A stretch of DNA of 64,000 nt from the NCBI RefSeq assembly GCF_031127835.1, contig NZ_JARXHX010000009.1:1-64000 (forward strand). Reading direction: 5' to 3'. The notes beneath the pieces were generated by a model. That model was not told the origin of the DNA. It ran no database searches and was given only the letters and a program-made list of their open reading frames with translations. The first letter of the stretch is position 1; the number at the start of each line of letters is the position of its first letter. The stretch is from Pelagicoccus sp. SDUM812002. GTDB taxonomy: Bacteria; Verrucomicrobiota; Verrucomicrobiia; Opitutales; Opitutaceae. Positions 35,820 through 44,599 of the stretch are shown in pieces. A program made the translations under genes and the position numbers.

Positions 35820-36035
35820 TTTAAGAGATTGCCGGCGCTGTCGCGGGCTGGTTCGGATTCTGAATTAATTGCAGGCAATGAGCATGGGCTAATCAACTCT
35901 AAAAGCGGGCGACTATTCCTAGCCTAATCAATTAAGGGGTTCCATTGTTGGACGGGATTGCGCTACTGGATGTGGGGTTGGCCTCTCTTTTGCTGTTTAC
36001 AAGGGCAAGCGGCCGTCCTTTTTTACACGCTTCAC

Positions 36036-36905
36036 ATGTCTGAGCAGACTACCAAGCCAAACCAGCACGCAAGACCCGCCGAACAAAGTGCAGACGACCT
36101 CCTGAAGGAGTCACTCAAGCGCTGTTCTCCGGAAACAATTAAGGCTGCCCTCGCGTTTCGTCAAAGTGGCGACGTCAGCCTCGTCCCGACGGTGGTTCTA
36201 GGCATTATAGAGCGATTCCTTGAGCCAGAGGTCGTCGACACCCTGAAAGATGGCGATGATTCGGTGAAGTTCATGGAAGACCTCGGCATGGATTCGCTCA
36301 CGATGTTCGAGGCGATTATGATGGTAGAGGAGTCCCTCGGGGTGAGCATTAAGAACGAGGAGCTTTGGGATTTGCGCACGGTCGGCGACTTGAAGGCGTT
36401 CATCGCTGCCAAGCTCTCTGGTGTGGAAGTGGACGCCAAGGCCAAGTCGTACCCAATCGAGCAAATTGCGGCGGTGATGCCCCAGCAGGAGCCGTTTCTG
36501 TTTTTGCAGGCTGCTGAAATAGATGGACCGAAGGCGAAAGGGACTTACAAAATCTCCGGTAAGGAAGCGTTCTTAGCGGGACATTTTAAGAATAATCCAG
36601 TTTTCCCTGCTTCGATTATGCTCGAGGCCCTCGGGCAGCTAGGAGTTTTCCATTTTCTCTCGACTGATGAAGCTGCTCTGGAATCGGTTGGAGACTCGAT
36701 CTTTTTCACCGGTGCGGACGGTGTGCGATGCAGTAGGGTATGCAAGCCGGGCGACACTCTCGAGTTGAGCGTAGAATTGAAGCGTCGTCGCGATCCTATG
36801 GTGGTTTATTCGGGTAAGATCACTGTCGGCGGAGAAAAGGCTGCGACGGCGGAGGAGATTACTTTGATCGTGGCTCCGGCTGAAGAAACACCTGCCAAGG
36901 CTTGA
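36036..36905 (+). CDS. Acyl carrier protein fused to FabZ-like hot-dog domain
   Basis: The 289-residue protein carries an ACP domain (about 45-135) with the phosphopantetheine serine in 'LGMDSLTMFEA' (~88). A FabA/FabZ-like hot-dog domain follows (about 145-280; 'GHFKNNPVFPASIMLEALGQ' near 186). The catalytic Glu position (LEALGQ) is kept, but the FabZ motif 'LPHRxPFLLVDR' reads 'MPQQEPFLFLQA', so the catalytic His is Gln. Classical dehydratase activity is therefore doubtful. ATG 36036 gives a standard cytosolic start; an in-frame ATG at 35958 would add an odd Trp-rich leader. A ketosynthase follows 66 bp downstream. Confidence 0.82.
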   Translation: MSEQTTKPNQHARPAEQSADDLLKESLKRCSPETIKAALAFRQSGDVSLVPTVVLGIIERFLEPEVVDTLKDGDDSVKFMEDLGMDSLTMFEAIMMVEESLGVSIKNEELWDLRTVGDLKAFIAAKLSGVEVDAKAKSYPIEQIAAVMPQQEPFLFLQAAEIDGPKAKGTYKISGKEAFLAGHFKNNPVFPASIMLEALGQLGVFHFLSTDEAALESVGDSIFFTGADGVRCSRVCKPGDTLELSVELKRRRDPMVVYSGKITVGGEKAATAEEITLIVAPAEETPAKA

Positions 36906-36921
36906 GCCTAAGCTTAGGCTC
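36904..36921 (+). promoter_or_regulatory. Perfect 18-bp palindrome at the end of the ACP/hot-dog gene
   Basis: GAGCCTAAGCTTAGGCTC overlaps the stop codon, and a third half-copy (TTAGGCTCG) lies at 36929-36937. It may be an mRNA-end stem or a protein-binding site. No proper T-tract follows, so it is not a typical terminator. Confidence 0.45.
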
Positions 36922-36971
36922 GACTTATTTAGGCTCGCGTCGTGTTTTCGTTGGAAAACGAAGCAGGTTTC

Positions 36972-38240
36972 ATGGGACTTCAGCGAGTATTTGTAACAGG
37001 GATTGGAATTGTGAGCAGCATCGGAAACGATGTGCAAACAGTGGTGGATAGCTTGCGCAGCTTGAAGCACGGTTTCGAAGCCTTCACTCCGCAAAATGCC
37101 AGCATCCCGAGTCAGGTTAAGCTTGCTGGGACCGTAAAAGGGTTCGACGTGAGTTCTCCCGATTTCGAGGATTGGACCTTGCCCGCTCCGTATCGGATTC
37201 GTCGAGACGTGATGCGCTCTCTACCTCCGCATGGTCCTTACGTGCATGTAAGCATGGCTCAAGCGATCGAGAGTGCCGGGCTAGAGGAGCCGGATATCTC
37301 GAATCTGGATACGGGAATATATACGTCTTCGGGGGGCTCGACCCGATTGATCCACCAGAACACGACGCGGCTGCATCAGCTCGGCCCGATGCGTTGCCCG
37401 CCAACTGGTATCGTGGCCTCTATCGCGGGGACATTGAGCTTCAATTTGGTGGCTCAGTTCAAGATCCGGGGAAATTCATGTGGTTTTTCGTCCGCTTGCG
37501 CCTCATCGGGCCATGCTATGGGCTTCGCCTATGACGACATCGCATTGGGGCGGCAGAAGCGTATGTTCGTGGCGGCAGGGGAGGATTTGAACGACGAATC
37601 TCTGCTACCATTTTCCGGTATGCGAGCTTTGTCCTTGGAGAGTGATCCAGCCCTGGCTTCCTGTCCCTTCGATAGGAGGCGTAATGGTTTTGTAAGTACA
37701 GGAGGAGGTGCAGTCCTGGTACTCGAAAGCGAGGAAGAAGTGCTGCGCCGCGGAGTAACGCCCTACGCCGAAGTCCTCGGATGGGGACAGGCTAGCGATG
37801 GACACAATGTAGCGATGTCTCATCCGGAAGGGGTTGGCCTCGTGGAAGCGATGCAACGCGCCCTGCGTTCTGCCTCGCTAGATGCCAGCCAAGTGGACTA
37901 CATAAATGCCCATGCGACTTCGACTTTGGTCGGAGATTTAAGCGAAGGGCGTGCTATTAAAGAGGTATTCGGGAAACAAGGACACGGGCCTCGCGTTTCG
38001 AGCACGAAAGCGTTGACGGGTCATGGGTTGTCTTTGGCTAGCGCTTTGGAAGCTTCGATCGTGTCCCTATCGCTGAAGGAACGTTTCACCCCGGGGTCTG
38101 CTCATATCCGAGAGCTCGATCCCGAGTTTGAAGGAGTGAATGTGATACGTGAGACCTTGGACGAGGGGCCGCGTATTGCTTTGAGCAATAGCAGCGGCTT
38201 CGGCGGGGCGAACGTATCGCTCGTGTTAAAGAAGGTGTAA
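36972..38240 (+). CDS. Beta-ketoacyl-ACP synthase (FabF/KAS II-like)
   Basis: The 422-residue thiolase-fold enzyme has the nucleophilic Cys in 'SSACASSGHAMG' (~175), the first His in 'NAHATSTLVGD' (~309) and Lys plus second His in 'SSTKALTGHG' (~344), with the C-terminal 'NSSGFGGANVSLV' strand. All catalytic residues are present. It condenses malonyl-ACP with an acyl chain. Paired with the ACP/hot-dog fusion it looks like a dedicated pathway rather than general fatty-acid synthesis (inference). ATG 36972, preceded by AGCAGG, is preferred over GTG 36942. Confidence 0.88.
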   Translation: MGLQRVFVTGIGIVSSIGNDVQTVVDSLRSLKHGFEAFTPQNASIPSQVKLAGTVKGFDVSSPDFEDWTLPAPYRIRRDVMRSLPPHGPYVHVSMAQAIESAGLEEPDISNLDTGIYTSSGGSTRLIHQNTTRLHQLGPMRCPPTGIVASIAGTLSFNLVAQFKIRGNSCGFSSACASSGHAMGFAYDDIALGRQKRMFVAAGEDLNDESLLPFSGMRALSLESDPALASCPFDRRRNGFVSTGGGAVLVLESEEEVLRRGVTPYAEVLGWGQASDGHNVAMSHPEGVGLVEAMQRALRSASLDASQVDYINAHATSTLVGDLSEGRAIKEVFGKQGHGPRVSSTKALTGHGLSLASALEASIVSLSLKERFTPGSAHIRELDPEFEGVNVIRETLDEGPRIALSNSSGFGGANVSLVLKKV

Positions 38241-38246
38241 GGCGGG

Positions 38247-38639
38247 CTAGCTTTTGCGGGACCAGGCACCTTGAGGGTCCTGGACCCAGACGCCTGCGGC
38301 AGACTTTTTGCGGAGCTCTTCGGCGCGACCCTGGCCAACTACGGTGGCAGTGAGACCAATTCGTTGGCCGACGAGGGTGTATAGGGCGCGGCGGTCGGCG
38401 TTTTCCTCGTTCATGAGCTTGATTTCGTCGGGCTTTAGCATGGCCCGTTGCTCGAGCAAACCAGCGTTGTTTTCGCCGACTTTCCCGGCGAGCTTGAGAG
38501 CATCGACAGCGGCAACCCGCTCGATGATACGCTGCTTTATGGCGTCTTCATCAGACGACTGGGCGATGGCGAAGCTCGGTACGAGAGCTAGGAGTAAGGC
38601 TAGAAGCGGAAGGATGCGAGTGAGGGAAAGTGTTTTCAT
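38247..38639 (-). CDS. ydbL: YdbL family (DUF1318) periplasmic protein
   Basis: The 130-residue protein has a signal peptide (cut near residue 26, SFAIA) and a DUF1318 domain ('RVAAVDALKLAGKVGENNAGLLEQR', ending 'GVWVQDPQGAW'). It is the last gene of a ydbH-ynbE-ydbL set in the same order as in E. coli. There, YdbL modulates the YdbH-YnbE bridge for phospholipid transport between the inner and outer membranes. It converges on the ketosynthase with a 6-bp gap. Confidence 0.88.
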   Translation of the reverse strand: MKTLSLTRILPLLALLLALVPSFAIAQSSDEDAIKQRIIERVAAVDALKLAGKVGENNAGLLEQRAMLKPDEIKLMNEENADRRALYTLVGQRIGLTATVVGQGRAEELRKKSAAGVWVQDPQGAWSRKS

Positions 38640-38667
38640 GATCGTTTTGACGGTTGGGTGAAGAGGC

Positions 38668-38868
38668 TTATTCAGATTCGTTTACGGTGCTGGAAGCGGC
38701 GTCGATATCGCCGAAGACATCGGCGAGCTCCTTCTGGAGCTTTACCTGCAAATCGATGGTGAGGTTCATGTAAATCGGGTCAAAGCTACTATGGGTACGC
38801 ACGTTGATGCAGCCAGTCGCGGCAATGGCGACGAGGGCTAGGGAGGAGAGAGCTACGATGTATTTCAC
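38668..38868 (-). CDS. ynbE: YnbE-like outer-membrane lipoprotein
   Basis: The 66-residue lipoprotein has a lipobox 'AATGC' with Cys at residue 20. A short YnbE domain ('DPIYMNLTIDLQVKLQKEL') follows, with a Ser/Glu tail. In E. coli YnbE pairs with the C-terminus of YdbH at the outer membrane by beta-strand completion. It lies between ydbH and ydbL on the same strand. Confidence 0.85.
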   Translation of the reverse strand: MKYIVALSSLALVAIAATGCINVRTHSSFDPIYMNLTIDLQVKLQKELADVFGDIDAASSTVNESE

Positions 38869-38948
38869 GAGATTTGGATAGGGGTTAAGTGACAGAAGCT
38901 TGGGACCGCCGCGATGGGGGCTTGTTTCTTGTTTAGACGTTATGCGAC

Positions 38949-41882
38949 TTAAAGTGAATTTAAGCGAATGAGAAAATTGTAGAGCTCGCTGAGGGATCCG
39001 CGGACTTGAGTGTCGATGACGACCGGAATGTCTCCCACGCCCGAGTGTGCGACGCCTTCTAGACGGATGCGGATAGGGGTCTTGGGGTCATCTTCCGGAA
39101 AGAGTTCTGTTTCGAAGGTCGTGATGGTGATGTCTCCGAGCGCCTGCTCGGCTGCGAGATCTGGATTGACTTTGAGGAACTTGAGCAATCGATCCGATAA
39201 ACTGGATTTTTCTGGCTTAGGACTGTTGTCGGTTAGAAGTCCGGTCGTATTGTACTTGAGCGAAGCGAGGGTTCCGTCAGGCAGACGAAGATCGCCGCGC
39301 AAGAGCTCGAAGTTGCCGCTCCTAAGGCGAAAGGGCAGGTAGCCGCTTACTTTCCCCTGCATTTGCCCGTCGAAGATGTCGATGTAGCTCGCGATTTGGG
39401 CAAGGTCAAATGAATGCAGTTCTAAGCTGCCTTTGAAGTCGGAACCGTTGAGAGGAATTTGAGTGGAGCCAAGCTTTGCCTGCCCGCCGAAGAGCGACAC
39501 ATTTGCGGAATCGATGGAAAGTGTTTCGCCTCTGTGGATCCTGAATTGGCTGTCGGCTTGGATCGATCTGAGGTCGCCGGCCTCGATGTCTTCTATGTGA
39601 ATAGAGGAAGAGGCATCGCCGCTGTCGACTTTTGCAATGGAGGCCAGCTCGATGTCGATGGTAAGCCCCCCAGCCTTGACCTGGGAAGCGGGATAGGAAA
39701 TCGTGCCTTTGCGAACCTTGAGCGAGAGTGAGCCGTCAGCGTTTTCTGAACTCGCACGAAAAGTGCCATTTGCGTGTATATCTGCGGAAACGGAGAGTCC
39801 GGCAAGTTCGGGCTTGAAACGTCCTGGCAGGTCGGAGTGCACGATGCTTACGGGAACGAGAGTGTATTCACCCGACAACGACAGATTGGTGAGTGGAGCG
39901 TTGATTCTGTGCTGGCTGTCAATTTGTAAGTTGATTCCATCGAGCATCGTCGAGGCTTGTGAGCGTCCTGTTAGTTGGGTGAGCGTTCCACGGTGCTCGT
40001 TTTCGATGTAGACTTGATCAAGTCGGATTTGATCGAGCTCGAGTATTCCGGCGCCGACATAGGAGGAGAGAAGAAGCTGGTTGTTTTCTGGATTGAGCGA
40101 GAAGCTGCCGCCGCTCCACTGCGCATTGAAGTCTGGAGTCGTCAGTTGGCTGGCTTGCCAGTCGACCTGGGCTGCAACCTGCAATAGAATTTCGGTCAGT
40201 GCCTGCTCGTCGGAAAGATCAATGAGTGAGAGTCGGGTACTGTCTAGGTCTAGGAAATCAAGTTTAGTTTGGAGCGAAATGCCGGTTCCAGATACAAACT
40301 TAGATTGTATCGATATGTTGGATGCGTCGAAAATCGCGTTTCCCGACAGAGTGTCGGAGTCAGATTGCGTCTGGAGATTAACGCTCAAGTTCAGGACTCC
40401 TTGAAGAGTGGCGACATCTGGAATGGAAAGGAGCGGGCTGGATGGAATCGCGGCGAGAGTGAGTTGGATGTCGGTATGTGTGTCGAATACTTGGGTTTCT
40501 ACGTTAAGGTCGGACGAGGGCATGATCGCTCGAGACTCCTTGATGACCAGCGGTTCCGGATGGAGCTTGCCTGCGAAGGACACGGAGATCGCTTCGTCCG
40601 TTGCCTCCGGAATCAACACGTTGCCGCGACCCCCGTGGATGAAGGCTGGGGTTGAGGTTGAGAGTTCAAGTAGACTTGTTTGGAAGTTGATTTTGCTGGT
40701 AGAGCCCGATGCGGAAATAGTGAACGGGGCTAGCTCGAAATCGCTGACTGTGAACTTGGTGTTCGAAATCAGGGCTCGCAGCGGATCTTCGTCGACATCG
40801 AGCTGGTAGCTGAGCTCGATGTCGCTGTGAGCACTGACTAGGTCTGAATCGTAAGTCCAAACGATTGGAAAACGTGTTTGGATCTCAACTACACTGAGGT
40901 CTTTTATATTTACGTCTAGTGCGATCTCTTGACGGGGCGTTACGTCCAGTGTGTCGCGAATAAGGCGATTGGGCGAGAATTCGAGGAGGATCGGGATGCG
41001 CGTGAAGTCGGTGAAGTACGTTGTTGCGGTGAGCAATGGGAGCGTTCCGAATATCTCGTCGTATTCAAAATCCAATTCAGAAATCTCGAACGAAAGGTCC
41101 AAAGTTGGATCCGCTGATTCTTGTTGTTTTAAGAGGGCTTGCAGGGAGAGAGGGCCGCTGTTGATCGTTGTGAGCTCGGGAACTTCGTCTTTCCAAGAAG
41201 GAAGGTACTGGTCGAGTAGAGAAATAGGATTCTCAAGCTCGAGGGACACACTCGCTTGGGTTAGAGTAGGCGATGCGAGCTTGGCCTGCAATTGGAGCGA
41301 GTTTTCGGCTTGAGCGAGCAGGGCATGGAAGTCTAGCGATTGCGGGCTGGTGGCGGTTGCGTTGGCTTCGAGGGAAAGGGGAATGGAGATGTCACCTTGC
41401 TTTAGTGTTAGGCTTGAATCGGAAATTTGGATACTTTGGAAGGGGAGAGGATAAAAGCTGGATAAGTCCAGCAGCTTGGCGAGTTCGGCAAGGGTGGGTG
41501 GTTCTGCTTGCTCGCCGGTGGCTCCCGCCGATTGCTCGGGGAGTTGAAGGGTGAAGGTAGCTCCGTCGATGCGGGCTTCCTGAATACGATTAGATTTCAG
41601 CAGCTCGGATAAGGAGAAGCTGACGACGATGTTGTTGGCAGCCAGCTCGGACCCGTCGAAGGCGATTTTCAACTTACCGACGCTCAGGGAATTGGTTTGT
41701 AAGTCTGTGACAGTGAGCTGCGGGTCCTCGATACCGAGCTCCTCTAGGTAGTCCTTGGCGAGTGATGTGAGCAGCCGGGTTCGTAGCCCCCAGAGGCAGA
41801 CGACCCCGATGAGCAGCAGGGTCGTGAGAACGACAATCGTCCGGAGAAGAATACGGATTGGTTTACGAAAGCGGGGATTCAC
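38949..41882 (-). CDS. ydbH: YdbH-like intermembrane phospholipid transport protein
   Basis: The 977-residue protein has one N-terminal transmembrane helix (about 13-30, 'VVLTTLLLIGVVCLWG') and a long, mostly beta periplasmic region with AsmA/TamB-like repeat character. It ends in a YdbH-type C-terminal segment ('GDIPVVIDTQVRGSLSEL'). YdbH, TamB and YhdP are redundant bridges carrying phospholipid to the outer membrane in E. coli. Gene order with ynbE and ydbL supports the assignment. The length is somewhat above the ~880 residues of E. coli YdbH. Confidence 0.85.
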   Translation of the reverse strand: MNPRFRKPIRILLRTIVVLTTLLLIGVVCLWGLRTRLLTSLAKDYLEELGIEDPQLTVTDLQTNSLSVGKLKIAFDGSELAANNIVVSFSLSELLKSNRIQEARIDGATFTLQLPEQSAGATGEQAEPPTLAELAKLLDLSSFYPLPFQSIQISDSSLTLKQGDISIPLSLEANATATSPQSLDFHALLAQAENSLQLQAKLASPTLTQASVSLELENPISLLDQYLPSWKDEVPELTTINSGPLSLQALLKQQESADPTLDLSFEISELDFEYDEIFGTLPLLTATTYFTDFTRIPILLEFSPNRLIRDTLDVTPRQEIALDVNIKDLSVVEIQTRFPIVWTYDSDLVSAHSDIELSYQLDVDEDPLRALISNTKFTVSDFELAPFTISASGSTSKINFQTSLLELSTSTPAFIHGGRGNVLIPEATDEAISVSFAGKLHPEPLVIKESRAIMPSSDLNVETQVFDTHTDIQLTLAAIPSSPLLSIPDVATLQGVLNLSVNLQTQSDSDTLSGNAIFDASNISIQSKFVSGTGISLQTKLDFLDLDSTRLSLIDLSDEQALTEILLQVAAQVDWQASQLTTPDFNAQWSGGSFSLNPENNQLLLSSYVGAGILELDQIRLDQVYIENEHRGTLTQLTGRSQASTMLDGINLQIDSQHRINAPLTNLSLSGEYTLVPVSIVHSDLPGRFKPELAGLSVSADIHANGTFRASSENADGSLSLKVRKGTISYPASQVKAGGLTIDIELASIAKVDSGDASSSIHIEDIEAGDLRSIQADSQFRIHRGETLSIDSANVSLFGGQAKLGSTQIPLNGSDFKGSLELHSFDLAQIASYIDIFDGQMQGKVSGYLPFRLRSGNFELLRGDLRLPDGTLASLKYNTTGLLTDNSPKPEKSSLSDRLLKFLKVNPDLAAEQALGDITITTFETELFPEDDPKTPIRIRLEGVAHSGVGDIPVVIDTQVRGSLSELYNFLIRLNSL

Positions 41883-41964
41883 AAGAAGTGGTTAGGCGAT
41901 CCGACAAATCTATGCCGAATTGGCTCCCGTTTTTCAATAGGTCCTTATGAAATCTGCTTCTTCT

Positions 41965-42807
41965 TTAGGATCCGTTTTGATAGTGGCGCTGCATTGCTTG
42001 GATGGCGCGGGCGAAGGAGGTCTCCGGTGGTCCGTCGGGTGTTACGAGAGTGGCGGCCTCTTTGGGGCCGGTCCAGGCGCGGTCCATTGCCGCGGAAAAA
42101 CCGGAGAGTTCGAACATGGGAATGTCGTTGTTGCCGTCTCCGAAGGTAGCGAGCTCGGATGCGTCGATGCCGAGGTGTGCGATGAGGGGCTTGAGGGCGG
42201 AAGCTTTTGATGTTTTTGGATCCGCTTGCTCGAAGATGTTCTCCATCGATCGCACAGTATAGAGCTGGCTGTCGCGCAAGTATGGGTACTTTTGTACCTC
42301 GTCGAGTCGCTCGCTGGCTTCGAAATAGACTATCTTGAAGATGGATTCCTCAAGGATCGCTTCTGACGTGGTGGGAGTAGGAGTAATGCCGGCCAACTTG
42401 GTGTAGTAGTCGAGCCATTTGGAGGGAGGGGTTAGGGAGTAGAGCCCCGTTGCGGCATAAGCGACAATAGCCAGTTGGTTTTCGAGTCCGAAGTTGATGG
42501 CTGCTTTGGCGTCAGCAGTCGGCATGTGCGATTCGAAGAAGGTTTGTTCATTATCGACGTCGGACGCGTAGCCGCCTTGGGCGGAGACCATGTACCGCAC
42601 TTCTGGAAGGGATCGAGCGAACGGCAGCATGCTTTGGTAGTGTCGACCGGAGGCGAGGATGATCTCTACGCCTGCCTCATGCATAGCTGCGATGGCGGCT
42701 CGGTTTTCCTCGCTGATGCTGTGATCCGGCGCGAGTAAGGTGCCGTCCAAATCTATGGCGACGGCGCGGATGGGATGGAAGGGAGACGTGCTGCTGGATG
42801 TGGTCAT
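41965..42807 (-). CDS. Cof-type HAD-superfamily phosphatase
   Basis: The 280-residue protein starts at ATG 42807. The longer frame upstream is low-complexity non-gene sequence. HAD motif I is 'IDLDGTLL' (~16), motif II 'ILASGRHY' (~48), motif III the Lys in 'ESIFKIVYFE', and motif IV 'FGDGNNDIPMF' (~225). The C2B cap fits the Cof/YidA sugar-phosphate phosphatase group. The substrate is unknown. Confidence 0.88.
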   Translation of the reverse strand: MTTSSSTSPFHPIRAVAIDLDGTLLAPDHSISEENRAAIAAMHEAGVEIILASGRHYQSMLPFARSLPEVRYMVSAQGGYASDVDNEQTFFESHMPTADAKAAINFGLENQLAIVAYAATGLYSLTPPSKWLDYYTKLAGITPTPTTSEAILEESIFKIVYFEASERLDEVQKYPYLRDSQLYTVRSMENIFEQADPKTSKASALKPLIAHLGIDASELATFGDGNNDIPMFELSGFSAAMDRAWTGPKEAATLVTPDGPPETSFARAIQAMQRHYQNGS

Positions 42808-42993
42808 TTTGCCCACGAATGACACGAAGGAACCCGAAGCAGGGCGAGGATATTGTGTGTTACGAGTTCGGGGAGTGGAGTACCGAGAAGCCTTTGAGCT
42901 TACGTTCAGTGCAGGGTTTCCATACTCTGCTGGCGTTCTCTGAGTTTTGTGCAGGTTGTGGCGTCGCGAACGGCTTACTTCCAAAGGGGTCCC

Positions 42994-43563
42994 TTATTGG
43001 TCCTTCTTGCCCAAGTCGTTCATGAGTTCGGCGAGGAAGCCGTCTTTGGGGTCGGCGGGGCTGTCGTGCGTCGCCTTCTCGTTGGACTTGTCTTTTCATG
43101 GGCATGAAGTAGTTGTCGGCGCCGCTACGGCGAATCTTGCGTAGGGTGACCTCAACTACGTTTTGCAGGCTGTAGCGGTCCAGGATATTGGAAACGGCGT
43201 TGCGGACATCGATCATGAGCATCCGAAGCCCGCAGTGCACTTCGTCCGGACAAGAGCAGCGCTCATAGGCGGTCTGGCTGGCACATCTGATGGGGGCCAG
43301 TGGCCCGTCGAGTGTCCGGACTAGATCCCCGATCTCGATTTCGCTATGCTCCTAGGCCGCGTAATAGCCGCCCGACTCCCGCGTTGGGTGGCGACGAAGC
43401 CCGCTCGGTGGAGCTCGATCATGATCTGTTCAAGGAATTTGATCGGTAGGTTTTCGGCCTCGGCGAGCACGCTCAGCGGCACGACTTCGTAGTCTAGGGA
43501 CTTCGCGATGACTAGGTCGATCATCGCCCGCGGCCCGTATTCCGCCCTTTTGGAAAGTCTCAT
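42994..43563 (-). pseudogene. Rrf2-family transcriptional regulator pseudogene
   Basis: The N-terminal winged helix is intact from ATG 43563 ('MRLSKRAEYGPRAMIDLVIA', 'LPIKFLEQIM'). The frame shifts at the usual 'SRGGYYL' segment near 43360, and an in-frame TAG follows (around 43349). The cluster-ligand region then resumes ('CASQTAYERCSCPDEVHC', 'MLMIDVRNAVSNILDRY'). A further frameshift near 43095 precedes a tail ending 'NDLGKKDQ' at 42994. The Fe-S cysteines survive in sequence, so the parent was an IscR/RsrR-like redox sensor. At least three lesions make a working product unlikely. Confidence 0.85.
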
Positions 43564-43715
43564 AAAAGACTACTGAAAATTGTCGGAATTCAATCTCAAA
43601 GTTTAACGGTACTCGAAATTTGTAATCGCTCGGTCCAGTTTTGGGTCCGATGGGTTGTACTGACCGTGAGGGGGGCTGAGGAGGCCTCAGGCTTGCGGCG
43701 AGGTCGATCGTACCT

Positions 43716-43948
43716 CTAGAAACGGGCAAGGAGTTGGTCGTACACGTCGGTGGGGGACAATTGATCGGGAAGCTCGAACGGGGAAATGAAAAGGGGCCAG
43801 TCGGCTTTGTTTTGGGGGCAGGTGCCGTGGAAGCCTTTGACGAGGGTGGCGTCGAGGGGGGGGTGAGGTCGAGCATGGCGCGGAAACCGAGCTTCTTTTT
43901 CAACAGGAACTTGGCGATCTTCGCGGTTGAGGACTTGGGCGACGCGAC
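43716..43948 (-). pseudogene. Remnant of an eboF paralogue with internal deletion
   Basis: The last ~70 codons of eboF (gene at 55995-57359) recur here at clearly homologous DNA level, including 'AKIAKFLLKKKLGFRA' and the stretch opposite GCCTTTGACGAGGGTGGCGT. They are broken by frameshifts. The 5' side jumps directly to the sequence for 'VAQVL(D/N)RE', which in eboF lies about 200 bp further upstream, so an internal deletion joined the two parts. No upstream half is present. It adjoins the Rrf2 pseudogene. Confidence 0.8.
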
Positions 43949-44074
43949 AGTCGATCCAAAGTTGACAATGGTAGATTCCTTAGTCCTCACTTGCTGCTCA
44001 TTTCGGTGAAAGTCCGGCATTATAAATAGAATCCAACCGACTCTCATCTCAATAGTTAACCACAGGAGATTCAT

Positions 44075-44467
44075 ATGAAGAGTACATTGCTATTGTTGAC
44101 TTTTATCGCAGCGTTTTTCGCGAGCACGGCCGCCGCTGAAGAATTTACTATTCCCTTTGGTTTAGCCAAAGTACCTGATGCACGTTTGGCCTTTAGTGAT
44201 GTATATGATTCCCCTAGCGGTGACAGGGAAGAATCGATAGCAAGATTTACAACTAAAGATTCTCGCCAAGAAGTGATCGGCTTTTATCGCAAGGCTCTCG
44301 AAGAAGCCGGATTCCAAACGTATTCGTCGTCTGACAAACCGGATTACGCTATGGTTGCCGCGAAGCGGGATGACGACCGCGTTACCATATATTTTAGAAA
44401 TGAGAGCGATTGGGTCGAAGCGGACGAGAGTGAGATCTCAATTAAATGCGAGTACAACAAAGAGTGA
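44075..44467 (+). CDS. Secreted hypothetical protein (130 aa)
   Basis: The product has a clear signal peptide (about 1-21, cut after TAAA) and a ~110-residue acidic domain. A helical segment 'EVIGFYRKALEEAGFQ' and a following strand pattern resemble small periplasmic domains of unknown function. A good AGGAG lies 6-10 bases before the ATG, and a TATAAA at 44021-44026 may be a -10 element. No homologue recognised. It sits between pseudogenes in a region rich in remnants. Confidence 0.65.
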   Translation: MKSTLLLLTFIAAFFASTAAAEEFTIPFGLAKVPDARLAFSDVYDSPSGDREESIARFTTKDSRQEVIGFYRKALEEAGFQTYSSSDKPDYAMVAAKRDDDRVTIYFRNESDWVEADESEISIKCEYNKE

Positions 44468-44599
44468 TAATTGGCAACTCGTTGAACCGTTCTTAACTCT
44501 ACTTTGCTAAACTAGACTCTTGCTAAGATCTCCGTTCAAGTAGTTTAATTTCAGATACAAAGTTAAGCGATAGACTGATTTTTTCCACAAGGAGATAAA

